Of a DNA stretch of 64,000 nt, positions 34,225 through 46,148 are shown in pieces (within the stretch, counting starts at the first letter, position 1; each line of letters opens with the position of its first letter). The notes under the pieces are model-generated. The model had not been told where the DNA came from. It searched no databases and saw only the letters and a list, made by a program, of their open reading frames with translations. Source of the DNA: Pseudopithomyces maydicus (taxonomy: Eukaryota; Ascomycota; Dothideomycetes; Pleosporales; Didymosphaeriaceae); NCBI GenBank assembly GCA_026873275.1, contig JANTUC010000009.1:372001-436000 (forward strand), read 5' to 3'. A program made the position numbers and the translations under genes.

Positions 34225-34599
34225 AGCGGACAGCCGTTAGCGGGCGATGCACGGCATAGCTAGGCTGTAGTTAGACTGTAGTTAGACTGTATTTAGACTG
34301 TTGTACCTAGTAATACCAACGGAGAAACTACTCCTCATGACAGCACGCCGACGGCGCGAATGTTTCGATCATGCGTGGGACAGTGATGGCGGCGCCGCTC
34401 TGGCGTGAGTGTGGGCTGCAGCAGGCTGCTTCGGCTGCATCAGGGCTGCGTCAGGCCAATCACGGGGCGGGAGCAGGGCATATGTGCCGCGGATCTAGCC
34501 GATATCAAAGGATCTGATAATCTCAGCGGCCAGCAGACCCCATGCTGCTAACCCAATCCATCTTTACACACGCGCCTGTTCCGCCTGCCTGAACGTATA
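34225..34599. other. Intergenic with a short direct repeat
   Basis: Between 34264 and 34305 the unit CTGTAGTTAGA is repeated about three and a half times, with one variant (CTGTATTTAGA). The rest is the promoter of the OPT gene. Confidence 0.6.
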
Positions 34600-37500
34600 A
34601 TGGAGACGGGAGCCCGCTTCGCGCGGCGAGAGGGAGAGTCCGTTTCCACCCAGCCTAGCATCTCGTTTGACGACGAAACACGGGTGGCGGCTGAGTCCGC
34701 GCAGTCGAGCAGCTACGAGCTTCGTGCCCTTCCCGATAAAGCAAGGAACACCGCCCCTGCTGGGCCCAGCATACATGACGACAGTCCAGCCATCGCAGAC
34801 CGACCAGCATTCCCACTCGACACCGACGACCCAGCCATGTCGCGCGCGCCGCTGCTGGTGCGCTCGTCTCCGGCCCAGGGCACCGGCTCGTACGGCGGCC
34901 TCCCTGTCCTGTCCGTCAGCTCCAGCCCTGACGACTCGGACCATCATGTGACCAATTTTTTGCGCCGCAAGAAGAAGAAGGGGAAGAGCAAGCTGCGCAA
35001 CAGCGAGCCCTCGAACCGTAGGACCCAGGTGGCCTCCTCCAACGACGGCTCTGCCCAGAGCGAGCCAGTTTTTACATCCCACACACGCCGGCGCGCTAGC
35101 AGCAGCACACATCTCGACTACTCAGTCACCGGCCAGGAGGAGTCGCTCGTCGAGGCACGCTTCAACTCGGCTAGTCCAGCAGTATCGGGCCTGGCTGCTC
35201 CACGCGTTTTCGAGAGCCTGCAATCCTCTTCCACAAGTAGCCCGTTCGAGGGGTCGGAGGACGAGGACTCCTCCGATGAGTCCCTGCATGACACCAAAGC
35301 CGATGACCACTCGGCCTCCGACGACTCTCCATACCCCCAAGTGCGCGCGGCAGTCGGCGCCAGCGACGATCTTACTCTATCAATCAATACCCCACGCATG
35401 TGGTTCTTGTCCATGTTCTTTGCCATTTTAGGTTCATCTACCAATCTGTTTTTTTCTTTGAGATACCCCAGCGTCAGCATTACCCCTGTCATTGCTCTTT
35501 TGCTTGTTCATCCTCTTGGTCTGTTATGGGATCAGATACTGAAGCGCTCGTACGATCCCGAAGAGCTTTTTGAAAATGGGCTCCTCATCTCCAGGGGCAA
35601 CACCCGGCCTGGCTCCATGCACAATGCTCATGTGCTGCGCTCCACCCTTCCTTGGAAAACACGATGTCGCCTGTGGCTGGCCCAAGGCCGTTGGAATTTG
35701 AAAGAGCACTGCTGTGTTTATATTAGCAGTAACGTATCTTTTGGTTTCGCCTTTGCTACAGACGTCAGTTTCCATGTACGACTGAGGTCAGTCAGCGCAC
35801 AACGCTAATGTAGCCTAGGTCATCGTTGAACAAACAAAGTTCTACAATCAGGATCTCGGTATTGTGTACCAGGTCCTGCTTACGTTGTCAACACAAATTT
35901 TGGGGTATGCCCTAGCTGGTCTCACCAGACAATACCTTGTACGGCCAAGTGGTATGATTTGGCCTGGCACATTGGTCCCAGCCACAATGTTCACAGCATT
36001 GCACAAAGACGAGAACAAACCGGCCAATGGATGGACCATTTCGCCGTCCAAATTCTTCGTGCGTGTACTACTTGGCGCCGTCGCATTTTACTTTTTGCCT
36101 GGTCTGCTTTTCCCCGCTTTGAGTTACTTCAGTGTCATTACGTGGTTTGCGCCGAAAAACGTCGTTATTGCAAACCTGGTGAGTATTCTACGCCCTGTAC
36201 GATATGCCGGCTGATAGTATTAGTTCGGAATTTCTTCTGGACTCGGACTGTTCCCTGTGACGTTCGATTGGGCGCAGATTGCCTATATTGGCTCTCCACT
36301 CATCGTTCCATTTTGGGCAGCACTCAACATCGTTGGTGGCCTCGTGATAGTCATGTGGATACTCGCACCGACAATGTGTATGTCTTTGCAACGTTGCGGA
36401 ACCGCAGTACACTAATCTCCTTGTATAGATTACATGAACGTGATGTATTCTTCGTACATGCCGATATTGTCAACTATTGTGTTTGACAATCGCGGTAAGC
36501 CATATGATGTCAGCAGAATTCTCACCGACAACTTCCTTTTCGACAAGGAAGCATACGAAAACTACAGCCGCGTTTTCCTTCCCATCACCTATGTCTTGAG
36601 TTATGCATTGCAATTTGCCTCTCTGACTGCTCTCGTCACGCATACAGCTGTCTGGCATGGCAAGGACATTGTGAAACAATGGAAACACTCTTGGGCAGAA
36701 ATACGCGGGAGAGCCAATCCTGCTTACGAGCCGTTACACGACGGGTCAGCAGAGAATGGCCGCTCTGGCTTCGCAAGGGTTCATAGGCTGAGCACTTCAT
36801 CTGAGCCAGAGCTAGAGAATCTTCTTACATCCGAGGACGTCCACAACAGGTTGATGCGGAGATACGAAGATGTTCCGATCCTCTGGTATCTTCTTACAGG
36901 ACTCAGCATGGGAGCCATCGGTATGTTCGTCGTCGAATACTACCCTATCCATCTACCTTGGTACGGCTTACTTCTCGCCCTCGGAATTGCTGCGTTGCTA
37001 TTTGTCCCCATCGGCATCATCATGGCCATCACAAACCAGCAAAGTAGTCTTTACCTCATCTGTCAGCTCATATGCGGCGTCGTTTTTCCCGGCCGTCCAG
37101 TCGCCAACATGGTATTCACAACATACGGCTACATCACCTCGACCCAGGGACTTAAGTTCTCCTCGGATCTAAAACTGGGCCACTACATGAAAATCCCCCC
37201 AAAAATCCTTTTCAACCTCCAGCTCTCAGCTACCATCATATCCAGCTTAACGCAAATCGGTGTCCTAAACTGGATGCTCTCCTTCATCCCCGGCATCTGC
37301 ACCAGCGAAGCAATCAACGGATTCACCTGTCCCATCGCTCGCGTCCACTTCAACGGCAGCATCCTCTGGGGTGTCGTCGGCCCAAAGCAATTCTTCGGCC
37401 CCGACGCGCTCTACCGCCCCCTCGTGTGGGCCTTCCTCGTCGGCGCCATCGCCCCCATTCTCCTCTGGCTCCCCGCCCGCCACAACCGCAAATCCATCCT

Positions 37501-37903
37501 CCGCCGCATCAGCTTCCCCGTCGTGTTCGGCTCCCTTTCCTGGATCCCGCCGGCTACGGGATTGAATTTCAGCGTCTGGGCTATCGTGTGCTATGTTTTT
37601 AACTACCAGCTGAGGAACAGGAAGAAGGACTGGTGGAACAAGTACAATATGACGCTGAGTGCAGCGCTGGACTCGGGACTCGCGGTCGGCGTGGTCGTCA
37701 TCTTCTTTGGGTTCGTCTTCCCGGGGTGGATGGATGGGTTCAAGTGGTGGGGCACCGAGGTGTACAAGCAGGTGAGTTACTCTACGCGTATGCATATCCC
37801 GGGATGTTGTTCTAGTACTAACAGATAGTAGGGATGCGATTGGCAGGCTTGCTCATACAAGACGGTCAAGGAAGGTCAACATTTTGGGCCGTCCGATTGG
37901 TGA
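34600..37903 (+). CDS. Oligopeptide transporter, OPT family
   Basis: Multi-pass plasma-membrane symporter for oligopeptides or related compounds. Exons 34600-35763, 35819-36178, 36224-36377, 36429-37771 and 37832-37903 join in frame to 1030 aa. The first ~265 residues are a Ser/Asp-rich, probably disordered cytosolic region with a KKKKGKSK patch; this is longer than usual for the family. OPT membrane domains start at TPRMWFLSMFFAILGSSTNLFFSLRYPS. Recognisable blocks are SGMIWPGTLVPATMFTALH, GLGLFPVTFDWAQI, CQLICGVVFPGRPVANMVF, LKLGHYMKIPPK and NGSILWGVVGPKQFFG. The last exon ends ACSYKTVKEGQHFGPSDW. Substrate is not assignable. Confidence 0.92.
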
Positions 37904-38312
37904 TGGTTACGCACATAGCGTTGATTTTCGTCTGCATATTGACTTTTCGGCTTTGTTTTGGATACCTTTGCTTTTTCTGCATGCTAGCGCGGGGGATACT
38001 GCGCCGGCTTGGGGTTTGTGTGCATTCGATGGCGTTGTTGGATGGCATGCATGATGTTATGTGATATGAAACTTGGTAGCATGATAGATGGTTATGATTT
38101 TCAATTTTGATGTGGTGCCTTCATGCAAGCATATGGGTATCGTTTATTGGAGAGTCGTCCTCCATTTGTAACCGGAGTTGTCTCCAAAGTTCGAATGTGA
38201 AAGCGCAGAATTAGTCCTATATAGGCGTTCTCGCCACCTTACGCAGAACATCAAATCATATTTCTTAATAGCATTTACAATCTATTCACACACGTGCCCT
38301 TCTTCGTGGCAC
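37904..38312. other. Intergenic
   Basis: Convergent 3' flanks of the OPT and P450 genes. Nothing recognised. Confidence 0.4.
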
Positions 38313-39963
38313 TTAAGCTGGTGACAGCGAGACCAACGTCTTGAACGAAGCACAAGTAACCATGACCATCTCTCTCCACGGCCCATCATCGCGACTAACC
38401 AATTCGGAAAACGTTTGGACCATCCTCGCAGTCACATATCCAGCCTCAGTCAGCGCATATTGTTCTACGACCTTGTTAGCCATCATCATCCAACCTGACT
38501 GCCGAACTACTTACGTCCAATACAAGCGCGTGGGCCTCCTTGAAAGGGTAGATAATCCCACGCTCCAGGCCGAGCGGTAGCCCAGCGATCCGGGTTCCAG
38601 GTTGCTGCGTCGGGACCCCAGATATCCTCTCGCAGATGCATGGCGCTGAAGTGTACGGATACTATCTGCCCGGCATGCACGAACATGGGGGACTTTCCGT
38701 CTTTTCCGCCGCCTACCGGGAGGGATGTATCCCTGATGGCGTTGCGTATGATGAATGGGACGATGGTGTGAACACGGAGTGCTGCGTGGAACGATCAGCG
38801 GTGGTCGAAGCCGATGCGAGATGTCAACGATGGAGATAATACATACTTTCTTTCATGCAGTACTGCAGAAGCTTCATATCCTTCAGCTGCTCGAAGCTCG
38901 GCTTCGCTCCTTTCACCTCTCCAACTTCGGCTCGTAGTCGACTCCAGATATCCGGCCGCTTCGCAAGGTGGAAGAACATGCTCCCAAGTAAACTCGCCGT
39001 CGTATCTCTCCCCGCCAGCAACAGATTCAGGACCTCGGCTCTCAGCCGCTCAGGATCAGTCGTCTGCTTCGCCAACTCGTACAGAAACGTGTACTGTCCC
39101 GTTGGCGTTTTCTCCTCCCCTTTCCACGTCCGTCGCCACTCAAGCGCTTGGTCGATATACGGCTGGACGAACTCATGCACCAACTTGCAATTCCGCTTGT
39201 CTTCTGACGACTGAGGGAATAGGCTCATCCAAAGCGAGGGCACAGCCCTGAGCCCACACTGAAGTAACCCTGCATCGTACGCCTTCACGAAAGCGGTGCC
39301 CGACGGTTTCCCTGGCTCGTCTCCCCTCAAAGTGTGCACGGATCCGCCAAACAGAAACTCGGTTGCGGTGTCGAAAGTCAGGCCGAAGAAGAGGGGCTGA
39401 AGATCTACGGTTGTGCCGTCACGCGGGAGATGCTTGAGCATGTCCTGGAAGTAGATTTCGATGGCGTCGATGTTGGCGACTTGGGCGCGGACAAAGTTTG
39501 GTCGGATCATGGCTCGTGAGTGGCGCCAATCGTCGCCGTCGGAAGAGAAGATGCCTTTGCCGATGAGAGGACCGAGGACTTGTAGACGCCCTCCTGTGGC
39601 GAAATTATCGAATTGGGTGCCAAAAATAGCCTTGGCGTTGGCTGGTTCGGCGGTCGCGATGATGGTTTGGAGGGTGGGAATCTTGAAGTCGTATGTCCAT
39701 GTACCTAACCTCTTGAAGTTATTATACATATAGCTCAGATATTGATGTTTTTTTCTCGCTTTCAGAGTATCAGCAAGTCGATCTGTCCCTAGGTAGGGAA
39801 ATTTGTGTGGAAAATGAACTGGAGGTTCGCAGCCATGCTGACGGGCGAATCGTTGGCGGCGATGCCACTGCAACGACAATTGCGTGGTCTTGAATAGCGC
39901 TAGAACTAGTATCAAAAATGCGATGCCTTGGGCCCTCGAAAGGGTGGAAGAGTCAAACGCCAT
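38313..39963 (-). CDS. Cytochrome P450, CYP52-like
   Basis: ER-membrane monooxygenase. Exons 38847-39963, 38515-38781 and 38313-38464 (introns 65 and 50 bp) join to 511 aa. The N-terminal anchor is GIAFLILVLALFKTTQLSL. Helix I reads LLLAGRDTTAS, typical of the CYP52/63/539 group. The ETLR that starts the ExxR motif spans the first intron (KE-TLRVHTIVP). PERF-like NPDRW is followed by the haem loop FQGGPRACIGQQYALTEA with the Cys thiolate. The CYP52-like character suggests omega-hydroxylation of alkanes or fatty acids, which is family knowledge and not proof. The upstream region has AAACCGGGC duplicated at about 40026-40045. Confidence 0.92.
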
Positions 39964-41305
39964 GATCGTTTCGGTCGTTCTCTATGGCTTCAATGGAACT
40001 ACATTTATTCAAAAGCTCAGATTCAGCTGAATAAACCGGGCAAACCGGGCAATCATGCTTATTATCTAAGGTACGGGGGTTAACCTGATCGTGGAGGTGA
40101 GACGGCGCTTACATCCGCCCCTAACGCCCAATCGTCAGACAGACATGGAGGCACAGTTATCTAAACACCAACAAGCCCAAGAAAGAAAGGGTCACATATA
40201 AGCCCGATTCCCATCCCAAAATAGACATCACAATCTCTCTACGCATTGACTACGTTCGAACATCTCGGCAGCGGATAGATTTCTCTTTTTACCCGGTGGC
40301 GTGGAGGAATCGCGCCCAGACCTTAGGCCTTAACAGGAGGATTCCAGGACGGTATGGTGCAGCCACATACTGTACCTAACAAGCAAGTCGATAAGCACTA
40401 GTTGTCTTGAAAAGCGGTACGGGACTTATCAGTGATATTTTTGCTGCATTGGCGATTCCTCTGTTAAAGGCAAGATGCAATCATGTGTTTTGTGTTCATT
40501 GGCGCGGGTTGCGATGTAAAGTCAGCACCAGGGGTCGCTACGAAGTGACTACCTTGTTGAGATGGTGGTGAAGATCGTTCAGATGACCAAGATGTCGCCC
40601 GGTGATGTGGTCTCTCTCTAGGCGTATGCATCCACCGTTCTATGATGTCTAATGTTAGAATGGCCATGGTGAGGAAATAGAGAAGGGCGCTGTTCGATAA
40701 GTCAGAACATAGATTTCAGTCGTTGAATTATTATCTTGAGGAACATACCATATCTTTCCGACTCAAAGCGAGAATGTTGGTGAGCGGTGTGCTCTCAGGG
40801 ATAATATAATAATGTTAATTGTGAATCATACTAATATTCAATGTTAGTGGTGAGTTCCAGACACGTTTGGTTACCTTGTTAAACTGAATGGTTAGCTCAC
40901 GAATCAATGTTGTTAACGATACATGTAAGAAAATCAAGCAAGATGAGACAAGTTTGTATCAATTGATAATATTCAGAATTCGACGTAATTTCGCCAACTC
41001 TGAACTTGGCCCTTCAAAGACCATACCTTCTACTTGTATGAGAGTACTGTTCATCAGTATCACCCATGAGCTTCACTCTGCAGCCCTTTCTCTACTCATA
41101 ACACACCTCCCTTTCTTTCTCTCTCCCCCCAACCCCTTCTCTACTCATTCTAGACCTCCCTCTCTCCCCTCTCTCTACCCCAAATCCACCCTACATAGGC
41201 TTCCACTTCTCCTCCTCCCTCTCATCCTCCTCATCCCCTGCCTTCACCCCCTACTCACCCTATGCTTCTCCACAACCTCCGCACACCAATCCACCAACTC
41301 CCTAC
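39964..41305. other. Intergenic, ~1.3 kb
   Basis: P450 promoter on the left. AT-rich 40690-41030, then a strongly pyrimidine-rich strand (CTCTCCCC-type) at 41090-41340. Open frames in the C/T tract are low complexity, and I do not call them. Confidence 0.45.
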
Positions 41306-42119
41306 TCATATGCTTTCCCTCCCACCCCTAATCTCACCACCCCACCTACCCAACTCCTTCACAACCTCATTCGTCATGTACCCGCAGACCCGGCACACGA
41401 TGAATACGCGCTTGAACTCCGCGTACAGGAAGCCCGGGACGGAGATGCAGGTGTGGCACTTGGGGGTTTGGGGGACGTTGGCGCGGGGGGTGGTGGGGGA
41501 GGTCGCTTGCGGCTGGACTAGGGGCACGTGGTAGGGGGTTGGTAGTGCTGTTGGTGTTGCTGTTGAGGAGGGTGATTGTGTTGGCGGGGATACGGGGACG
41601 CTGGTAGGGGAAGGGGGTTCCGGGGCGGGTGAGGGTGTGGGATGCAGTGAAGGTGTGGGGGGTGGGGGCGTCCTCTGCTGGTACTGGAGGGGATGGGCGG
41701 TTGGGCAGGGGGTGCAAGGCTTGGATGGTGCCTGTGGGGATCCCCGGTGGATTTCGAGCTGGTCTAGGAGGCAAAGCGTGCGTAGTGCCCGTTGGGATTG
41801 CTGGTGGGTTTCTAGTCGGTCTAGGAGGCAAGTCGTGCGTATCTCCCATGTATATCCCCAGTGCATTTGCCACCGTGATCGGAGACTCAGCCAGCGTGGT
41901 GCCTGTGAGATCCTGCGGTCCGTATCCGGTCGTATCGGTGGATCCAGCTTGTGCATTGCCTACATTGCCAGCGCTGGTTCCGTTGGCCTCAGCGAGGGTC
42001 ATCTCCCGATAAGCAGTGAGGAACTGGGCTTGAACCTCGCGGATTCTAGCATTTTGCGCATCCATGTTCTGGTAGTGTGATTGTGAATCACGTCTACTGT
42101 TACGCCTTGGGCGAGGCAT
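41306..42119 (-). CDS. Proline-rich protein with C-terminal zinc-ribbon-like Cys pairs, frame broken
   Basis: Starts MPRPRRNSRRDSQSHYQNMDAQNARIREVQAQFLTAYREM, a basic then helical N-terminus. A Pro/Thr-rich middle contains two imperfect copies of LPPRPxRNPPxIPTGT. In the initial frame the tail looks non-coding. One frame over, from about 41655 downward, the reading PSPAPEPPSPTSVPVSPP leads to KCHTCISVPGFLYAEFKRVFIVCRVCGYMTNEVVKEL, with two CxxC pairs 18 residues apart, a likely zinc-binding knuckle. Two adjacent runs (6 G at 41657-41662 and 5 G at 41664-41668 on the + strand), each short of one base, would restore one frame. Function unknown. Confidence 0.6.
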
Positions 42120-42945
42120 GGCGTCTTGTGTTGGAGGTATGTCTACGTTATTTGATTGCTGCTTTGGCTTTATGTTTAGGGTGTTGCTTAGTGTGTGGGT
42201 GAGGTGCAGTTGAGAAATGACAGGTTCGAGCGGGTTAGGGAATATGTGGATTGGCTGTGGAGTAGGGAGTCTTATATACTCGGCTGATGATAGATAACGT
42301 AGGCTGCCCTGAGCGATAATATATAATGTGGATCGCGGCAAACGCATTGCCATGTGCGCATACTGATATGGACATTGTATGGTGCAGATTTTCAACCTGT
42401 CGAGGCAGGCTCAAACGGCCTTTAAAGATGTTTCTCAACTTCTGAGAACTGTGTCTGAGACTTCTGTGGAGACTTTGCTCGAATGTTTTGTTTTGTGTTT
42501 GTAGAAAGCGGCAGCAGAGTAGCTGACTGGATGAAAACGGATAATGGATCAAAAGCTGTCAACCCCTCTTGTGACAATTGAAAACGGGCGTACATAAAGG
42601 ATTATGAAAAAGTAGTATTGATTGGCCGGATCATCGTTGTTTGCTCGAATAAAGCTACCAAGCAGTGACCCAGACAGCGCGATGTCGAGTAGGAATTTGT
42701 GAACAAGTTTAATTACCCTTCTTCGTTGTAGAGCAGATGTGCTGTGATCAATTCGGGGTCTGGACATTGCGAAGGACAGATGTCTTGTCGATCACAGTGT
42801 AGCCCAAGAAACCTAGTAATTTGCGGCTCGGCTATCATATACGGCGACGCAATTTTAAAGACTCATCAGTTTCCACTCAAATGAATCATTCAGAAAATAC
42901 CGGGTATCATAGTTCCACATTCTGTCTTATCACCAGCCAACCTAA
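42120..42945. other. Intergenic
   Basis: Promoter of the proline-rich gene and 3' flank of the cyclin gene. The upstream open extension of the proline-rich frame is probably 5' UTR. Confidence 0.4.
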
Positions 42946-43890
42946 TCAATCACCGCCATCAGCCCTCTTCATCTCAGCCTCAAGCTCCTCCACCGCCAAC
43001 GGCACCCTCCTCCCCTGCCATTTGATTCGCTCCTCCTCCGCAAAACTCTCCACACTCAGCATCCCCACAACCAGAAACCCCAATTCCTCCCTCCCCGTAT
43101 CGAACACCTCCCACCATTCCATCTCGGGTAATTTAATATTTACCTCCTTCGCCGCGAGATAAATCGCCGCCGTCGCAAGACTACTCGGCTGATGCGTCAG
43201 ATACAGCATCTGCGGGCTCAGCAGCGCGGTGTTCAGATACGCGGTTGCGCGCTTGGCTAGCTCGGGTGCGCGCGGGTGCGAGAAGATGTCCAGGGCTTGC
43301 AGGTAGGTGATGCAGAGGGTGTAGGGGAGGGAGACGTGGACGTTGAAACCCACGGTTTTGAGAACGCGTTGTTCGACTTCGAAGAGGAGCGTGCGGCGGT
43401 TTTGGTAGGTTCCTTCTGAGACGTAGTATCGTTCTGCCTTGCCTTCTTGTAGCTGAGCTGGTGTTGGTGTCGGGGAGGGAAGAGTTGAGAGGTATGCGTA
43501 TACGTTGACGATGCTCCGCGGCGATTTGGGGTATGGAGAGAGCTTAGAAACGAGGTATATCGAGGCGGCAGAAACTTGCTGTTGCACTATTAGTGAGCTG
43601 TTCGTTGGTAACCCTTATGGACGATGCTGACTTACCTCTGCGCCGAATTCCGCCAGACTTCCTCCCTCGGGGCCAATCCAAAACCTCATGAACACTACCA
43701 GAGCCTGCGCTATCACTTCCTGCGGTAACCGCAGCAATATACCCGCAGCTTGTGTGAGTTGTGCGCCCGCGAAGCGGACCGAGTTCTCCACGTGCGAAGG
43801 AATGCCATCGAGTCGAGAGCCGGAAGTCTGTAATTGCGCGACGGTGGCTAGAGGGTTTGCGAGGGGCGAAGGCTGCATGGCTGACATCAT
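42946..43890 (-). CDS. Cyclin (cyclin L / transcription-type)
   Basis: Exons 43636-43890 and 42946-43578 with a 57-bp intron give 295 aa. The intron is placed so that LAEFGAE joins QVSAASIYLVSKL, the conserved cyclin-box helix. Cyclin-box features: RFWIGPEGG upstream of it, then LLFEVEQRVLKTVGFNVHVSLPYTLCITYLQAL, and a second fold with SLATAAIYLAAKEVNIKLP. This arrangement fits cyclin L/T-like partners of transcriptional CDKs rather than mitotic B-type cyclins; no destruction box is visible. Acceptor choice (GCAACAG rather than AATAG) is set by frame. Confidence 0.85.
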
Positions 43891-44519
43891 GTCGATTCAA
43901 TTGTAGGGAAGTTGTTGTGACGGAAAGCTGGATGTCCAAGCTCAAGCTTCAATCCGAGGGTTCGGAACGAGCTTGGCAGACTAACTGGATGTGGTGGACT
44001 ATTGAAGCACCCTTAAGTTTAAGGCGTTATTACGTGTGATATAGATACGATGGCGTTAGCTATCACGCTATCAAACCATGTAGTATAGACGCTGATAAAG
44101 GTGGTTCGGTCCTCGCACGTCGGCATGGTTATATTTGTCATCGTAATAAAAAGAAACGGTTGTATAAAGTATAAAAGAAGTATTGATACTTATATGATAA
44201 TTGAGGTTATATCCTCTGAGACCCGGTTTCAAGTCTACCTGGAGAGTTCATGCAAATACATTCGAGAACAAAGTCAATCGAACACAGGTTTCAATGCCCA
44301 TTAATGAAAGTACAGGCGGTGTAAGCCCCGTCGTTGGCAAGCGTATGGAATACCAAACAGTGGCGCCGTACTTTGGCTAGATAACTGCCGTGAACATGAT
44401 GCGTTTGAGCTTGGGGACGATCATTCAAACCATGCCAATACTATCTTAGTATTAATCATGTACAGTACACATTAATATTAGCTAGATAAATCCTCCGGCA
44501 CCGCTGCCCAGGATGCTGG
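43891..44519. other. Intergenic, AT-rich
   Basis: AT-rich, TA-rich stretch (especially 44040-44300 and 44440-44500) with no credible gene. Composition differs from flanking genes. Confidence 0.45.
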
Positions 44520-45413
44520 CTATCGAACCACCATTGTATTAGCTAATCGCAGGTCAACACCCAGTGTCACCTGATGATCGATTATCGTGCCCGCAGGTCT
44601 ACGAAGTCCCATCCGCGGCGCTAGTTCGGTGTACATGTCCCATAGCAAGCGCTTGCTTATATGGGCTGTTCCCTCAATCTGCATGTCTTTTTGCGGATCA
44701 CTCGACGGCCCTAATTTCCATATAAGATGTTCCGGTATACATGCCAGCAGCTCCCGAAAGAATGCTCGGAAAACGAAGTGTGCTGTCCGCCAGTCCTCGA
44801 GCTCCATTCGCGCCCATTCGTAGTACCTAGTGTGGAAAGTAGGAACGATTCTTAAATGGACCAGCGACGGAAATTTTGCATAGAAAGATGACCAGTCGAT
44901 ATAACTGTTCATCCGCTGTGCGTCCTTCAACTGTAGCTCGAGATGCAACTTCTTGATTCTGCTACAATCCCATCCGGATGGTGTATCGAAGGTGGTTGCT
45001 GGAAAATTATCGAGCGAAATAGCGAAATAATTGGACTGGTAAAAACAATCCTGGGCCTCATAGTAGAGTTGCCTAGATGCACGCATGGCATCCAGGTGAA
45101 CAATATTTTCGGTTGGTAAATCTCGATGCGCGACTGGTGGACGTCCAGACTGCGCACGTTTCGCGTTTTGCTTCTCTCGGGTCTTCAACTGCGTGGCGCG
45201 CCTTTTCTGCTCCCGGATGATTACTTTGGCCTCTAGAATAGGTGTTTGCCGTCCACGGCGAACAACAAGGTACGAAAGCACTTGATCTCTAATCTCTCTT
45301 GGGAGATCAACAAAAGGAAATGGTCCATTCCGAGTTGGTTGTGACGATGGGGTGTGTAGAGCCTTCCTGCTCGCAATGGTAAGCACCCTGTAGAGCTTCA
45401 CACCAGTGCGCAT
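44520..45413 (-). CDS. F-box-like / DUF7730-type protein
   Basis: The frame from Met 45413 encodes 297 aa. FPFVDLPREIRDQVLSYLVV at about 33-52 is the F-box-like LPxEIRxxI/VL opening of a large fungal family. A Lys/Arg-rich linker (REQKRRATQLKTREKQNAKRAQ) follows, and the rest, including IKKLHLELQLKDAQRMN and LRIVP, is typical of the family's C-terminal region. An upstream in-frame block, 45420-45574 (MMALRRNPYRKC...PTKIQRTLQ), could be exon 1 if a 32-bp GTATGT...CTACAG intron (45388-45419) is real; it restores the frame exactly but is shorter than normal introns here. Function unknown; substrate adaptor of SCF ligases is possible. Confidence 0.75.
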   Translation of the reverse strand: MRTGVKLYRVLTIASRKALHTPSSQPTRNGPFPFVDLPREIRDQVLSYLVVRRGRQTPILEAKVIIREQKRRATQLKTREKQNAKRAQSGRPPVAHRDLPTENIVHLDAMRASRQLYYEAQDCFYQSNYFAISLDNFPATTFDTPSGWDCSRIKKLHLELQLKDAQRMNSYIDWSSFYAKFPSLVHLRIVPTFHTRYYEWARMELEDWRTAHFVFRAFFRELLACIPEHLIWKLGPSSDPQKDMQIEGTAHISKRLLWDMYTELAPRMGLRRPAGTIIDHQVTLGVDLRLANTMVVR

Positions 45414-45574
45414 ACATACTGCAGTGTCCGTTGGATTTTGGTGGGGGGACGCATGGGCGGAATCTCTACCGTGCAGCTCCTTCTTCTCTTCCCGTCCTGT
45501 TGGTTGATGATGGGAACCTCCAACGCCTCCTCAATCTTGCACTTCCTGTAAGGGTTCCTGCGAAGCGCCATCAT

Positions 45575-46148
45575 AGATTCGCAGAATTGCTGAATGAGCC
45601 GCACGTAAGTATTTGATAGTGAAATTGCAAGCCGGGAAAAAATAATTTCCGCACCATTTGTAAATTGCAACAGTCGGCCGCATCCCGAGATATGCAGGGT
45701 ATGGAAAGTGGCCCCGACGCAAGGTGGATGCGCCGTGGAATGTTACGAACGAGCTCGGGCTGGAGTAGAATGAGATGTGTTTCGGATGGTATTGGTGTTC
45801 GGACACGTCGGTTTCCGCTTCGGGCCATGCGCTCTACACAAGCGTACTATGGTCGCAAAGGACCAACTAAGATGGTTTTTATACTGAGAAACAGCCTCAT
45901 TTTTAAAGAATTGACCCTTTAGCTGCTCAGAAGCCGCGGAGGCAGTGTACCACTGTGCTAAAGTTGGATCAGACGAACAGGCGGAGAGTTTCCTTAGCGG
46001 TGCTTTTATGGCTTAGTGTTTCAGAGCCGAAATGTTATCGACTATAACAGGCGTATTAAGATGTCGACGAGCAAGTAAGAGCAGTTCCAGAAGCGAGATT
46101 CGACGACTCATGTGCCGCCATAGCGGGATCTCTCTATGATTTTCCCAG
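45575..46148. other. Intergenic
   Basis: Promoter side of the F-box-like gene and 3' side of the two-TM protein. Nothing recognised. Confidence 0.4.

Noticed and set aside
40888..41331. 147-codon + strand frame
   Set aside because: Simple C/T-rich tract yielding Leu/Ser/Pro runs; no coding character.
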